A stretch of DNA of 64,000 nt from Microbacterium sp. C7(2022) (GCF_028823665.1 NZ_JAPEHV010000001.1:62001-126000), one strand, 5' to 3'; counted from the stretch's first letter, positions 1 through 7,955 are shown. Notes: generated by a model not told the origin, from the letters alone. Numbers and translations: made by a program.

Positions 1-69
1 TCCTCCAAGCGTGCGCGATCGATCCAGATCGACCACGACACCGTCACCGTTACTGACGACGAGAGCTGA
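1..69 (+). CDS. 3' end of a truncated gene (unrecognised)
   Basis: Frame 1 is open from the first base and ends in TGA at 67-69, giving a 22-residue polar C-terminus that finishes VTVTDDES. It stops just before the convergent gene that ends at 82. The composition fits a real C-terminal tail, but the fragment is too short to name and could be chance. Confidence 0.35.
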   Translation, partial: SSKRARSIQIDHDTVTVTDDES

Positions 70-81
70 CGGTCGCGAGGT

Positions 82-687
82 CTACGCCAGTTCGGCGATG
101 ATCGGGTTGATCGCGGCGTCGAAGGCCACCACGTCGCCGCGTAGCCCATCGGTCACGGCGATCGTGAGTGCGCCGATCCACCACACGCCGCGCTGGCTCA
201 GGGGTAGCACCTGCACATTCAGTTCGAAAGAGTGTGCTCGTCGCCCGACTTGGCGTTCGTACTCGGCGATCGCACTCGCGTAGGCGCGGTAGCTCACACC
301 GTTGCCGACATCGCGCCGGTAGCGTGCGTGGGCGGACTGCGAGTACGCCAGAGCTTCGGCCGCGAACGGCGTCATCGCCTCGCGCAGTTCATCCGCGCCC
401 TGCGATGGCAGCGCGACGAGCGTCTCATACCCGTCCACCAATTCGAGCGGCACCGACGAAGCGTGAGCCTCGGGCTCGACGGTCATCTCCCACAGCATCC
501 GCCACTGCTGTTCGAGCACGTCTTGCGCGGCCGTCGAGCGGTTGTTCGCGCGAGGAGGGATGCCGCGCAGGTGCGGCAATTCGTCAGGATGACGGATGCC
601 GAGCGCCTGACGTACGTAGAGGGCAAGAAGCACCGGCCGACCCGCGTCTTCGCGGATCAGCCATTCCGGAATGCCGGCGCCGCCCAT
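82..687 (-). CDS. Hypothetical protein, 201 aa
   Basis: A 201-residue soluble protein with no signal peptide or membrane segment and no motif I recognise. The N-terminus is MGGAGIPEWLIRED, followed by a basic ALYVRQALGI stretch; the middle is acidic and rich in Trp and Tyr. The ATG at 687 is supported by a TACACT -10 hexamer (694-699) exactly 6 nt upstream, typical of a leaderless actinobacterial transcript, and no ribosome binding site is present. It is divergent from purM, 64 bp away. The codon pattern matches its neighbours. Function unknown. Confidence 0.75.
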   Translation of the reverse strand: MGGAGIPEWLIREDAGRPVLLALYVRQALGIRHPDELPHLRGIPPRANNRSTAAQDVLEQQWRMLWEMTVEPEAHASSVPLELVDGYETLVALPSQGADELREAMTPFAAEALAYSQSAHARYRRDVGNGVSYRAYASAIAEYERQVGRRAHSFELNVQVLPLSQRGVWWIGALTIAVTDGLRGDVVAFDAAINPIIAELA

Positions 688-693
688 GCCGAC

Positions 694-699
694 AGTGTA
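694..699 (-). promoter_or_regulatory. -10 element of leaderless hypothetical gene
   Basis: On the minus strand this reads TACACT, 6 nt before the ATG at 687, so transcription should begin at or next to the start codon. No convincing -35 is visible. Confidence 0.45.
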
Positions 700-739
700 G
701 AAGAGGCGTCACGCGGCATCCATCACTTCCGACCCCGGG

Positions 740-745
740 TAGTCT
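740..745 (+). promoter_or_regulatory. -10 element of leaderless purM
   Basis: TAGTCT lies 6 nt upstream of the GTG at 752 with no Shine-Dalgarno between, which supports GTG as the start and a leaderless mRNA for purM-purF. Confidence 0.5.
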
Positions 746-751
746 TTACCC

Positions 752-1900
752 GTGGGCTCCCCTTCTCGTGACGCCTCTGCGAACCCCTATACCGCCGCCG
801 GCGTAGATACCGCCGCCGGTGACCTTGCCGTTGAACTGATGAAGTCCGCCGTGCGCCGCACGCACGGACCCGAGGTTCTCGGCGGAGTGGGCGGGTTCGC
901 CGGGCTCTTCGACGCCAGCGCGCTGCGTGCATACGATCGACCCCTGCTCGCCACCAGCACGGATGGCGTGGGCACGAAGGTCGCGATTGCGCAAGCCATC
1001 GACAAGCACGACACGATCGGGCTCGACCTGGTCGGCATGGTCGTCGACGACATCGTGGTTGTGGGGGCGAAGCCCCTCTTCATGACCGACTACATCGCGT
1101 GCGGCAAGGTCTTCCCCGAGCGCATCGCCGACATCGTGCGCGGCATCGCGCAGGGGTGCTCCGACACCGGCACGGCGCTCGTGGGCGGCGAGACGGCCGA
1201 ACACCCGGGCCTGCTCGGAGTGAATGACTACGACGTCGCAGGCGCGGCAACCGGTGTGGTCGAGGCTGGCCAGGTTCTCGGCGCCGATCGCGTGCAGGAT
1301 GGCGATGTCGTTCTCGCGCTCGCCTCGAGCGGACTGCACTCCAACGGCTACTCCCTCGTGCGACACATCGTCGCCGGCGCGGGCATTCAATACGGCGATC
1401 GTGCCGCTGACCTCGGGTCGAACCTCACATGGGGCGAATCCCTGCTCGAGCCGACCCGCCTGTACACGGCACCGCTGCTGCGCCTCATCGCCGGGCTCGG
1501 CGGAGCGGTGCACTCGCTCAGCCACGTCACCGGTGGCGGCATCGCCGCGAACCTCGCGCGCGTGCTCCCCCAGAACACATGGGTCGATGTTGACCGCTCG
1601 ACGTGGTCGCCGCCGCCGGTATTCCGTGTGCTCGCCGACCTTGGCTCGCTCGACCTGCAGGACACTGAGGGCACCTGGAACCTGGGCATCGGATTCCTCG
1701 CGATCGTGTCGGCCGATAAGGCGGATGCCGCGATCGCCGCCCTGGCAGAGGACGGCATCGCCACGTGGCAGGTCGGTGTGGTTCACACCGACGCCCGTCC
1801 GGACGGGCACTACGAACAGGGCGCCAAGGGCGTCGACGGCGGCGCGGTCCGCCTGGTCGGAGCATACGCAGACGGCTCGGCCGTGAACGGAGCGAAGTAA
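752..1900 (+). CDS. purM: Phosphoribosylformylglycinamidine cyclo-ligase (AIR synthetase)
   Basis: PurM closes FGAM to AIR with ATP, the fifth step of purine synthesis, in the cytosol. The 382-residue product carries the family landmarks in order: GGFAGLFD near residue 50, the STDGVGTK substrate/ATP loop near 70, a DDIVVVGAKPLF segment near 98, GGETAEHPG near 150 and LASSGLHSNGYSLVR near 190. It is slightly longer than the usual 340-360 residues because of small surface insertions. The GTG start at 752 is backed by the -10 hexamer 6 nt upstream. purF follows after 6 nt, so the two are one transcript. The order purM then purF is the reverse of the purF-purM order usual in Actinobacteria. Confidence 0.97.
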   Translation: MGSPSRDASANPYTAAGVDTAAGDLAVELMKSAVRRTHGPEVLGGVGGFAGLFDASALRAYDRPLLATSTDGVGTKVAIAQAIDKHDTIGLDLVGMVVDDIVVVGAKPLFMTDYIACGKVFPERIADIVRGIAQGCSDTGTALVGGETAEHPGLLGVNDYDVAGAATGVVEAGQVLGADRVQDGDVVLALASSGLHSNGYSLVRHIVAGAGIQYGDRAADLGSNLTWGESLLEPTRLYTAPLLRLIAGLGGAVHSLSHVTGGGIAANLARVLPQNTWVDVDRSTWSPPPVFRVLADLGSLDLQDTEGTWNLGIGFLAIVSADKADAAIAALAEDGIATWQVGVVHTDARPDGHYEQGAKGVDGGAVRLVGAYADGSAVNGAK

Positions 1901-1906
1901 CACCCC

Positions 1907-3367
1907 ATGTGCGGAATCGTCGGGATGGTGGGTCGAGGATCCGTCAACCAAGAGATCTACGACTCCCTCCTCCTCCTGCAGCACCGCGGACAGGACTCCA
2001 CGGGTATCGCCACGGCAGAACCCAATGGTGTTTTCCACGTGCACAAGGAGCGCGGTCAGGTGCGCGAGGCGTTTCGCACGCGCGACATGCGCGGACTGCT
2101 CGGAAACCTCGGCCTCGGCCACGTGCGCTACGCCACCAAGGGCGCCGCGTCGAACGAAGAAGAAGCGCAGCCGTTCTACGTCAACGCTCCGTATGGCATC
2201 GTGCTTGTTCACAACGGCAACCTCACGAACACGCGTGAGCTGACCGAGGAGCTGTTCCGCAAGGACCGTCGCCACCTCAACACCACGAGCGACACCGAGC
2301 TTCTCGTCAACGTTCTCGCCAACGAGCTTCAGGCGTCGATCTCGGGCGATGAGCTCGAACCCGAGCAGTTGTTCCGGGCCGTCGAGCGCGTGCACGAGCG
2401 GGTCGAAGGCTCGTACGCGGCGATCGCGCTCATCGCCGGTTACGGTCTTCTCGCGTTCCGTGACCCCTTCGGCATCCGTCCCCTCATTCTGGGAACCCGG
2501 AAGAACGACGACGGAACCTACGAGTGGGTCGTGACCAGCGAATCGCTCGTTCTTGAGAACGGCGAGTTCGAGGTCGTGCGCGATGTTCTCCCGGGCGAGG
2601 CGATCTTCGTCGATCTGGACGGCAACCTGCACACTCGTCAGTGCGCGAAAGAGACGCAGCTGGCGCCGTGCTCGTTCGAGTACGTCTACCTCGCCCGACC
2701 CGACTCGGTCATGAACGGCATTTCGGTGTACGAGGCGCGCCTGCGCATGGGGGAGCGGCTCGCCGACACCATCGCGAAGTACACGCCCTCCGGGGCGATC
2801 GACGTGGTCATGCCGATTCCCGACTCGTCGCGCCCCGCGGCCATGCAGGTCGCCCGAAAGCTCGGCATCGAGTACCGCGAAGGCTTCTACAAGAACCGCT
2901 ATGTGGGCCGCACCTTCATCATGCCCGGCCAGGCCGTACGCAAGAAGAGCGTGCGCCAGAAGCTCAACGCCATGTCGAGCGAGTTCAAGGGCAAGAATGT
3001 TCTGCTCATCGACGACTCGATCGTGCGCGGGACGACCTCGAAAGAGATCATCCAGATGGCTCGGGATGCCGGCGCCACCTCGGTCACCTTCGCTTCGGCG
3101 GCACCCCCGGTGCGTTACCCGCACGTGTACGGCATCAACATGCCCTCGCGTCACGAGCTCGTCGCGCACGGCCGGACGATCCCCGAGATCGCCGAAGAGC
3201 TGGGCGCCGACTACATGGTGTACCAAGAGGTCGAAGACCTGAAGGCCGCCATCCTCGAGGGGTCGGACCTCGACGACCTCGACATGAGCTGCTTCGACGG
3301 CCGCTACGTCACCGGCACCGTGTCTGACGAGTACCTCGCCTGGGTGGAAGGCTCGCAAGAGTCCTGA
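1907..3367 (+). CDS. purF: Amidophosphoribosyltransferase
   Basis: PurF transfers ammonia from glutamine to PRPP, the committed step of purine synthesis. It is an N-terminal nucleophile enzyme: Cys2 directly follows the initiator Met (MCGIVGMVG), so there is no propeptide of the kind seen in Bacillus subtilis. The glutaminase domain spans about residues 1-240 (LLLQHRGQDSTG near 23). The phosphoribosyltransferase domain has the PRPP loop VLLIDDSIVRGTTS near 364-378. The C-terminal CxxC of Fe-S PurF proteins is reduced to DMSCFDGRY near 461, with a single Cys, so an oxygen-sensitive 4Fe-4S cluster is unlikely. It is co-transcribed with purM. Confidence 0.97.
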   Translation: MCGIVGMVGRGSVNQEIYDSLLLLQHRGQDSTGIATAEPNGVFHVHKERGQVREAFRTRDMRGLLGNLGLGHVRYATKGAASNEEEAQPFYVNAPYGIVLVHNGNLTNTRELTEELFRKDRRHLNTTSDTELLVNVLANELQASISGDELEPEQLFRAVERVHERVEGSYAAIALIAGYGLLAFRDPFGIRPLILGTRKNDDGTYEWVVTSESLVLENGEFEVVRDVLPGEAIFVDLDGNLHTRQCAKETQLAPCSFEYVYLARPDSVMNGISVYEARLRMGERLADTIAKYTPSGAIDVVMPIPDSSRPAAMQVARKLGIEYREGFYKNRYVGRTFIMPGQAVRKKSVRQKLNAMSSEFKGKNVLLIDDSIVRGTTSKEIIQMARDAGATSVTFASAAPPVRYPHVYGINMPSRHELVAHGRTIPEIAEELGADYMVYQEVEDLKAAILEGSDLDDLDMSCFDGRYVTGTVSDEYLAWVEGSQES

Positions 3368-3429
3368 GACCGATCCAGTGGCAGCGCTAGTTGAGGAGAA
3401 TTCTCGTGCTGAGGGCGATCTGAGGCTGG

Positions 3430-3445
3430 CGCTCCTCGCGGAGCG
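3430..3445 (+). terminator. Hairpin after purF
   Basis: CGCTCC-TCGC-GGAGCG forms a 6-bp stem with a tetraloop, followed by AAATTT. An outer CTGAGG/CCTCAG pair (3420-3425 with 3452-3457) extends it. It lies 63 nt after the purF stop. Confidence 0.55.
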
Positions 3446-3591
3446 AAATTTCCTCAGTTACTGTCGCGAGAGTGGATCGCGGGATGCCGCGGCGCGACGG
3501 TCTGCAGGGTGGGATGCCGCGGCGCGGCGGGACCCAGTCCGCGTGCACGTGGTGTGGAGCAGACTCCCGGCGGTTTCGCCGGATTGCTCGC

Positions 3592-3597
3592 TACGGT
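3592..3597 (+). promoter_or_regulatory. -10 element of leaderless PGPGW gene
   Basis: TACGGT sits 6 nt upstream of the ATG at 3604. This decides the start: longer in-frame extensions upstream would run through the promoter. Confidence 0.5.
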
Positions 3598-3603
3598 CGC
3601 ACC

Positions 3604-3969
3604 ATGTCTTCTGACACGGCGCCGCTCGAGCGGGAGATCCGCGACGACATCGTCGCCGCTGAGAACCCCGAACGTCCGATTCGCCGCACGATGCGTCGCA
3701 TCCGCGCCTGGTTGGCCGAGCATCCCCGAGTCGAAATCGCGTACCGGGTCGGCGTCGCGATCGCCGGCAGCATTCTCGCTATCGGCGGGCTCATTTTGGT
3801 GCCGCTTCCCGGGCCGGGCTGGCTCATCGTGTTCCTCGGCCTCGCGGTGCTGGGAACCGAGTTCCACTGGGCGCACCGCATCTCGAGCTGGCTCAAGAGC
3901 ATGCTCGACCGGTTCTGGACCTGGTGGCGCCAGCGCCGCGCAGAGAAGACGCGCAAAACCTCCGGGTAA
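3604..3969 (+). CDS. PGPGW-family membrane protein (TIGR02611-like)
   Basis: A 121-residue membrane protein of the PGPGW family. After a charged, Arg-rich N-terminal half (residues 1-45) come two close hydrophobic segments (about 55-75 and 80-97) that contain the diagnostic LPGPGW motif at the turn. A basic amphipathic tail (WRQRRAEKTRKTSG) follows. The family has no established function. The ATG at 3604 is preferred over upstream starts because TACGGT lies 6 nt before it. The upstream gap holds two copies of GGGATGCCGCGGCGCG. Confidence 0.85.
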   Translation: MSSDTAPLEREIRDDIVAAENPERPIRRTMRRIRAWLAEHPRVEIAYRVGVAIAGSILAIGGLILVPLPGPGWLIVFLGLAVLGTEFHWAHRISSWLKSMLDRFWTWWRQRRAEKTRKTSG

Positions 3970-4022
3970 CGCGTACCGCGTCCCCGAAGGTTTCGTGCAG
4001 AGTTGTCGCTGGACGAGCGTGG

Positions 4023-4208
4023 TTACGCTCGCTCTAGCTCATCCTCGTCTTCGTCAGCGTACTGATCTGCCCACTTGTCGACGTACTGATCTTCGTTCGA
4101 CGGGTGACCCAACTCGCGCTCCAGAGCGGAATAGTTCACGCTCGGGCTGTACGACTTGAGCTCTCGGGCGATTTTGGTGTGCTTCGCCTTCTGACGGCCA
4201 CGCCCCAT
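4023..4208 (-). CDS. DUF3073 family protein
   Basis: A 61-residue acidic-tailed protein that begins MGRGRQKAKHTKIARELK, the hallmark of DUF3073, and ends in a Glu/Asp run. The basic N-terminus and acidic C-terminus suggest nucleic-acid or protein binding, but the role is unknown. The start at 4208 is chosen over an ATG five codons upstream because the family begins at MGRGRQ, and a GGGGG stretch in good position serves as ribosome binding site. DUF3073 genes are usual neighbours of purF/purM in Actinobacteria, as here. Confidence 0.93.
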   Translation of the reverse strand: MGRGRQKAKHTKIARELKSYSPSVNYSALERELGHPSNEDQYVDKWADQYADEDEDELERA

Positions 4209-4236
4209 GCGAGACCCCCTCATTTCTGAGTTACGG

Positions 4237-4242
4237 ACTATA
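4237..4242 (-). promoter_or_regulatory. Probable -10 of the DUF3073 gene
   Basis: TATAGT on the minus strand, 28 nt upstream of the ATG at 4208. No good -35 is seen at 17 bp. Confidence 0.4.
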
Positions 4243-4361
4243 CGAATGCCCGCTTCAACGTTGGGCCGGCATCAAGCCGGTAAGAGTAGCATTCAGAATA
4301 ACACGGAGCCTTCCACACTCGGCGGCTCCGGGCCCCCGAGCCGTGTCGAAGGAGTACACAG

Positions 4362-4901
4362 ATGACGAATGACGCACCCGACATCGACGACAAGGCCGCA
4401 GCCGATCCTGCTGTGCGCGGGGCCGTGATCGTCGGGGTGATTCCGGACCAGTCGAGTCGTGTTCTCAAAGAGGCGGCGCGTTACGCGGGCCTGCTTGGTG
4501 CTCCTCTGATCGTGGTGCACGTCGATGTCACGCGATTCGTCACGTACGAGGATCCGGACGGTTACGTCCACTCGGCGCCGATCGACATCAACATCGCCGC
4601 GGGTGAGGGGGAACTCGTCGCCGTGCAGGCACAGGCCGACGAAGTTCTGGCTGACTTCGCGGGGACCTGGAGCGTGCGGCAGCTGGTGGGTGACCCGGCC
4701 ATGGCCATCAAGCACCTGGCCGAGCAGGTCGACGCGAAACTGCTCGTCGTCGGTACTCGCAAGCGCGGCCTCGGCGAATCGATCCGAGAGTTCTTCACCG
4801 GTTCTGTCGGAGCGCGACTGGCTCACCGCCAGCATCGGACGATCCTGGTCGTGCCGCTCGGTGAGCCCGCGCCCGACGACGAAGAGATCTGGCCCGCCTA
4901 G
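4362..4901 (+). CDS. Universal stress protein family
   Basis: A 179-residue UspA-fold protein. The first strand is AVIVGVIPDQSSRVLKEAARYA (about 21-42) and the last segment has the nucleotide-loop region VVGTRKRGLGES...TGSVGARLAH (about 125-155) followed by TILVVPL. The ATP-binding signature G-x2-G-x9-G(S/T) is imperfect: Lys stands where the second Gly is expected, so nucleotide binding is uncertain. An AAGGAG ribosome binding site lies 8 nt before the ATG. It is monocistronic between divergent DUF3073 and convergent padR. Confidence 0.9.
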   Translation: MTNDAPDIDDKAAADPAVRGAVIVGVIPDQSSRVLKEAARYAGLLGAPLIVVHVDVTRFVTYEDPDGYVHSAPIDINIAAGEGELVAVQAQADEVLADFAGTWSVRQLVGDPAMAIKHLAEQVDAKLLVVGTRKRGLGESIREFFTGSVGARLAHRQHRTILVVPLGEPAPDDEEIWPA

Positions 4902-4912
4902 AGCAGACGAGG

Positions 4913-4945
4913 CGCTGACCTCAGCGAGAGAGTCTCAGGTCAGCG
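4913..4945. terminator. Bidirectional hairpin between usp and padR
   Basis: CGCTGACCT (4913-4921) pairs with AGGTCAGCG (4937-4945), with an inner GAGA/TCTC pair. It overlaps the stop codon of the convergent padR gene. Confidence 0.6.
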
Positions 4946-5554
4946 AGCGAGCGCGCGTGTGAGCGCGCGACCGGCCGCGTCGAGTGCTTCTTCAAGTTCG
5001 GTGACGACCGTGGCATCCAACTCCCCTCCGCGCGCGACGTGCGAGCGGAGGTCACCGCGCACGCGGCCACGGAACTCGTTGATCAGCGCATCGGCGCGGT
5101 TAAGCTGCTCGCGACTGCGCCCGCGCACATCGTCCGCGGGTGGCGGCGTGCGATGGGCGGCGTCTTCTTCGGCGCGACGGGCGGCGGCAAGGTCTGCTCG
5201 CAAACTCTTCATCGCTTCTTGGACGCTGCCTCGGACTTCGTCGGCGATGAGGCGCACGCTGTCGGCGAGGCCGGCTTCGATGCCCTCGAGATCGCCCGCG
5301 CGGCTTATCACTTCGGCGTGGCCCGCTTCGGTGATCGCGTAGATCGACTTGCGGCCGTCCACGCTTTTGGTCACCAGGCCCTCTTCTTCGAGCTTCGCCA
5401 ACCGCGGGTAGATCGTTCCGGCGCTGGGGGTGTACGTGCCACCCGTGCGATCCGACAGCGCCTGCATGATGTCGTACCCGTGGCGGGGCCCCTCGTCGAG
5501 CAGGTTGAGCAGATACAGGCGGAGGTCGCCGTGGGAGAAGACGGCGGGGCTCAT
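4940..5554 (-). CDS. PadR family transcriptional regulator
   Basis: A 204-residue repressor. The winged helix occupies residues 8-85 (LRLYLLNLLDEGPRHGYDIM, then GTIYPRLAKLEEEGLV, the PadR signature). A helical C-terminal half with Arg/Glu-rich coiled coil (about 90-200) is a dimerisation region. Its ATG overlaps the stop of the DUF4097 gene by 4 nt, so it is the second gene of a two-gene unit whose promoter lies at about 6500. It probably represses its own operon through the inverted repeat at 6501-6544. Confidence 0.93.
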   Translation of the reverse strand: MSPAVFSHGDLRLYLLNLLDEGPRHGYDIMQALSDRTGGTYTPSAGTIYPRLAKLEEEGLVTKSVDGRKSIYAITEAGHAEVISRAGDLEGIEAGLADSVRLIADEVRGSVQEAMKSLRADLAAARRAEEDAAHRTPPPADDVRGRSREQLNRADALINEFRGRVRGDLRSHVARGGELDATVVTELEEALDAAGRALTRALAR

Positions 5555-6474
5555 CGCTGTGCCTCGCCATCGGCGACGGGAACCTCGCCATCGGTAACCG
5601 GCGCCTCGCCATCAGCGGAGGGAGCCTGGTCCTCTGTGACGGGGGCGTCGGCTGGCGCAGCCGCGCGTCGCAGCACGGTGATGTCGCCCGACACCGAGTT
5701 CGCGCGGACGTCGACGAACGAGCCGCTGAGCTCACCGACCGCACCGTTGTAGTTGGTCGTGGGTCCGGTGCCCTGCCCCGAGCGCACGTGGCCGTCGATC
5801 TGTACGCGACCACTGACGCTGCGCACGACGTAGTTGGCGGGGTAGCCCTCGTCCAGGCGCACGGTCGACGCTCCGCTCACGGTATTCAGGCTGATGGCCT
5901 GAATCGGACCGACGGAGTCGACAAGTACCCCGCCCGACACGGTGTCGGCGGTCGCCTTGCGCAGTTCGCCGGTGGCGGCGACATCGCCCGAGACCGAGTT
6001 GGCATTGAGTGAACCCACAAGGCCCCGCACGTTCACGTCGCCCGAGACGGCGTTGATCGTGACGTCACCCGACAGGCCGTCGACGATGATGTCGCCCGAG
6101 ACGGTGTTCAGGCGCGCGTCACTGTGCAGGCCCGCCACGAGGGCGCTGGCGCTGACGACGCCGAGGGAGAGTGCTACCGATCGCGGCACCGCGACGCTGA
6201 TCTCAGCCTTAGGTCCGCCCGAGCCGAAGTTGCGGAACACCTCGAGGAAGTTGTCCCAGCGCAGCTGCGGGTGATCAATTTCGAGCAGATCGCCCGAGAT
6301 TTCGATGCGCAGGTCTTTTGTGGTGACGCCGTGCACCTCGATGCGGGCGCCGGGTTCGTCGTGAGCGACGACGTCGATCTGGCCTCCGACGAGTCCGACT
6401 TTGAGGGAGCGCACCGTGTCGATGTCGATCACGCGTGTCTCTCCGGGGTGGATGATCCACTTTTCGAGGGTCAT
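5551..6474 (-). CDS. DUF4097 beta-helix protein
   Basis: A 307-residue protein with the repetitive NxVSGD turn motif (TVSGDIIVDGLSGDVTI, AVSGDVNVRG, SVSGDVAATG, TVSGGVLVDS, TVSGAS, SVSGRV, SVSGDITV), predicted to fold as a right-handed beta-solenoid. There is no signal peptide or membrane helix, so it is probably cytosolic, perhaps peripheral. The last 40 residues are a low-complexity tail of DGEAPVTDGEVPVADGE repeats. DUF4097 proteins commonly pair with PadR regulators; function unknown, cell-envelope stress sensing is a guess. It is first in an operon with padR. Confidence 0.88.
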   Translation of the reverse strand: MTLEKWIIHPGETRVIDIDTVRSLKVGLVGGQIDVVAHDEPGARIEVHGVTTKDLRIEISGDLLEIDHPQLRWDNFLEVFRNFGSGGPKAEISVAVPRSVALSLGVVSASALVAGLHSDARLNTVSGDIIVDGLSGDVTINAVSGDVNVRGLVGSLNANSVSGDVAATGELRKATADTVSGGVLVDSVGPIQAISLNTVSGASTVRLDEGYPANYVVRSVSGRVQIDGHVRSGQGTGPTTNYNGAVGELSGSFVDVRANSVSGDITVLRRAAAPADAPVTEDQAPSADGEAPVTDGEVPVADGEAQR

Positions 6475-6500
6475 GACTGTTCTCCAAGGGTGAGGGGACT

Positions 6501-6544
6501 CGCGATATATCGTGTCCGCCTAGACGATAACACGTTATATCGCG
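6501..6544. promoter_or_regulatory. PadR-type operator of the DUF4097-padR operon
   Basis: CGCGATATATCGTG (6501-6514) faces CACGTTATATCGCG (6531-6544), an inverted repeat with one mismatch. A nested TATCGT/ACGATA pair lies at 6508-6513 and 6524-6529. AT-rich dyads of this kind are typical PadR targets. It sits 27 nt upstream of the DUF4097 start. Confidence 0.7.
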
Positions 6545-6562
6545 TTTCTCCATGACTTCTCC

Positions 6563-6593
6563 TTGACATTGACGCTACGTCAACCTTTACCGT
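6563..6593 (+). promoter_or_regulatory. MerR-type promoter with operator in a 19-bp spacer
   Basis: -35 TTGACA (6563-6568), 19-bp spacer, -10 TACCGT (6588-6593). The spacer contains the perfect dyad TTGACG-CTA-CGTCAA (6569-6583). The stretched spacer with a central dyad is the hallmark of MerR-activated promoters, here auto-activation. Confidence 0.75.
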
Positions 6594-6618
6594 TGTCACG
6601 AGACGAAAGGAGCGCGAT

Positions 6619-7443
6619 ATGGATACGACGACACTGCCGGAGTGGTCGATTCAGCAAGTTGCGAAGATGGCCGGCACGACGAGCCGCACGCTGCGCCACT
6701 ATGACGACGTCGGAATCCTGACGCCGAGCCGGATCGGCCACAACGGGTACCGCTACTACGACGAGCGCGCGTTGCGCCGACTGCAGCGCATTCTGTTGCT
6801 GCGAGATCTGGGACTTGGCCTGCCGCAGATCGCGGACGCACTCGCCGGACGCGATCCCGAAGGCAATGCGCACGCGGGTTCACCGACTGCAGCTGAGTCT
6901 CACGCGCTCCGCTCTCACCTCACGTGGTTGCGCGAGGAACAGAACCGCCTGGCGCGACAGATCGCGTCAGTGCAACACACCATCGATGCATTGGAAGGGG
7001 GTGAAAAACTCATGGCAGACAAGATGTTCGACGGCTTCGATCACACGCAGTACAAAGACGAAGTCGAGCAGCGCTGGGGCGAGAGAGCCTACGCCGATAG
7101 CGACGCCTGGTGGCGGGCGAAGTCGCCGGCCGAGCAGAAAGCCTGGCAACAGGACGTTGCGCAGCTGAGTGCCGATTGGGTTCGCGCGGCCGAGAGTGGT
7201 GCGGCGGCCGACTCGGATGTCGCTCAGGCCCTCGCTCAGCGCCACGTCGAGTGGCTGCGGAGCGTGCCCGGCACGCCGGCCGCGAATCCCGGTGGGGATG
7301 TGAAGGCGTACGTGCTGGGCTTGGCCGACATGTACGTCGCCGATGAGCGCTTCGGCGCGAACTACGCAACCGCTGACGGTGGGAGCGCAGGAGCGGAGTT
7401 CGTGCGTGAGGCGTTGCAGGTCTACGCCGCAGCGCATCTGTGA
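6619..7443 (+). CDS. MerR family regulator with TipAS ligand-binding domain
   Basis: A 274-residue activator. The MerR winged helix is at residues 8-78 (WSIQQVAKMAGTTSRTLRHYDDVGIL), then a dimerisation coiled coil (about 95-130) and a TipAS-like globin-fold domain (about 140-272; MFDGFDHTQYKDEVEQRWG). TipAS domains bind bulky peptide antibiotics such as thiostrepton. The promoter just upstream has a 19-bp spacer with a dyad, so the gene very likely activates itself. An AAAGGAG ribosome binding site precedes the ATG. No exporter is linked, so any other target is elsewhere. Confidence 0.93.
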   Translation: MDTTTLPEWSIQQVAKMAGTTSRTLRHYDDVGILTPSRIGHNGYRYYDERALRRLQRILLLRDLGLGLPQIADALAGRDPEGNAHAGSPTAAESHALRSHLTWLREEQNRLARQIASVQHTIDALEGGEKLMADKMFDGFDHTQYKDEVEQRWGERAYADSDAWWRAKSPAEQKAWQQDVAQLSADWVRAAESGAAADSDVAQALAQRHVEWLRSVPGTPAANPGGDVKAYVLGLADMYVADERFGANYATADGGSAGAEFVREALQVYAAAHL

Positions 7444-7481
7444 TGCGCGCCAGCCCGCGGGGATAAGCCCAGAGACACAAA

Positions 7482-7521
7482 ATGCGGATGCCGCGACCGG
7501 TCATGGTCGCGGCATCCGCAT
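7482..7521. terminator. Bidirectional 17-bp hairpin
   Basis: A perfect 17-bp stem (7482-7498 with 7505-7521) around a 6-nt loop, between convergent genes. The stem is built from GCGGATGCCGC and its complement, the genome-style motif discussed in the findings. Confidence 0.8.
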
Positions 7522-7541
7522 CTCAATCGTTCGGCTAGGGG

Positions 7542-7706
7542 CTACCCGGCCCGGCTTCCGGTGATAAGGCGGAACAACAGGGCGATGAGTGCGATGACAC
7601 CGACGATGATCGCGACCCACAGGAGGAAGCCGAGAGCCTCTCCGAGCCCGCTGACGATGGCCAGGATGATCGCGATGGCGATGATGATGATCAGTGCGAG
7701 ATTCAT
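7542..7706 (-). CDS. Small membrane protein, 54 aa
   Basis: A 54-residue, almost wholly hydrophobic protein with two membrane helices (residues 2-18, LALIIIIAIAIILAIV, and 25-48) and a short basic end (FRLITGSRAG). The start at 7706 is set by an AAGGAG ribosome binding site 8 nt upstream; a longer in-frame start would lie before that site. Function unknown. It is convergent with the merR gene, from which the 17-bp hairpin separates it. Confidence 0.75.
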   Translation of the reverse strand: MNLALIIIIAIAIILAIVSGLGEALGFLLWVAIIVGVIALIALLFRLITGSRAG

Positions 7707-7955
7707 GGAGGGTGCTCCTTCTCTTTTCGCAGGTTCCGACAGGGGGATCGGCGCCTGATGCCTGTTGGGCACTTAGAGACCGTGGCAGGTTTCGACGCTC
7801 GGATCGAGGGCCTTGCGGAGCAATGCCCCGCAGTGCTACATGGCCGACGATATGCCGACGGGCTATCGCGCCGTTGCTGTGGCTGTCAAGCCCATCGTCG
7901 CGGCGCCCTCAGCGGTCTAGCGTGCGAAGGGTCGCCACGAGCGAAGGGAGACGCC

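Noticed and set aside
746..3358. 870-codon open frame antisense to purM-purF
   Set aside because: It is the mirror of two certain genes; such long antisense frames are common at high GC. No promoter or ribosome site and a composition dominated by Val, Arg, Asp and Gly.
3378..3614. 78-codon frame after purF
   Set aside because: Overlaps the purF hairpin and the promoter of the PGPGW gene; Arg/Ala-rich with no ribosome site.
7758..7955. N-terminal extension of the DUF7218-like protein
   Set aside because: The extension is Cys/Arg-rich and unlike the family; a good ribosome site sets the start at 7956.
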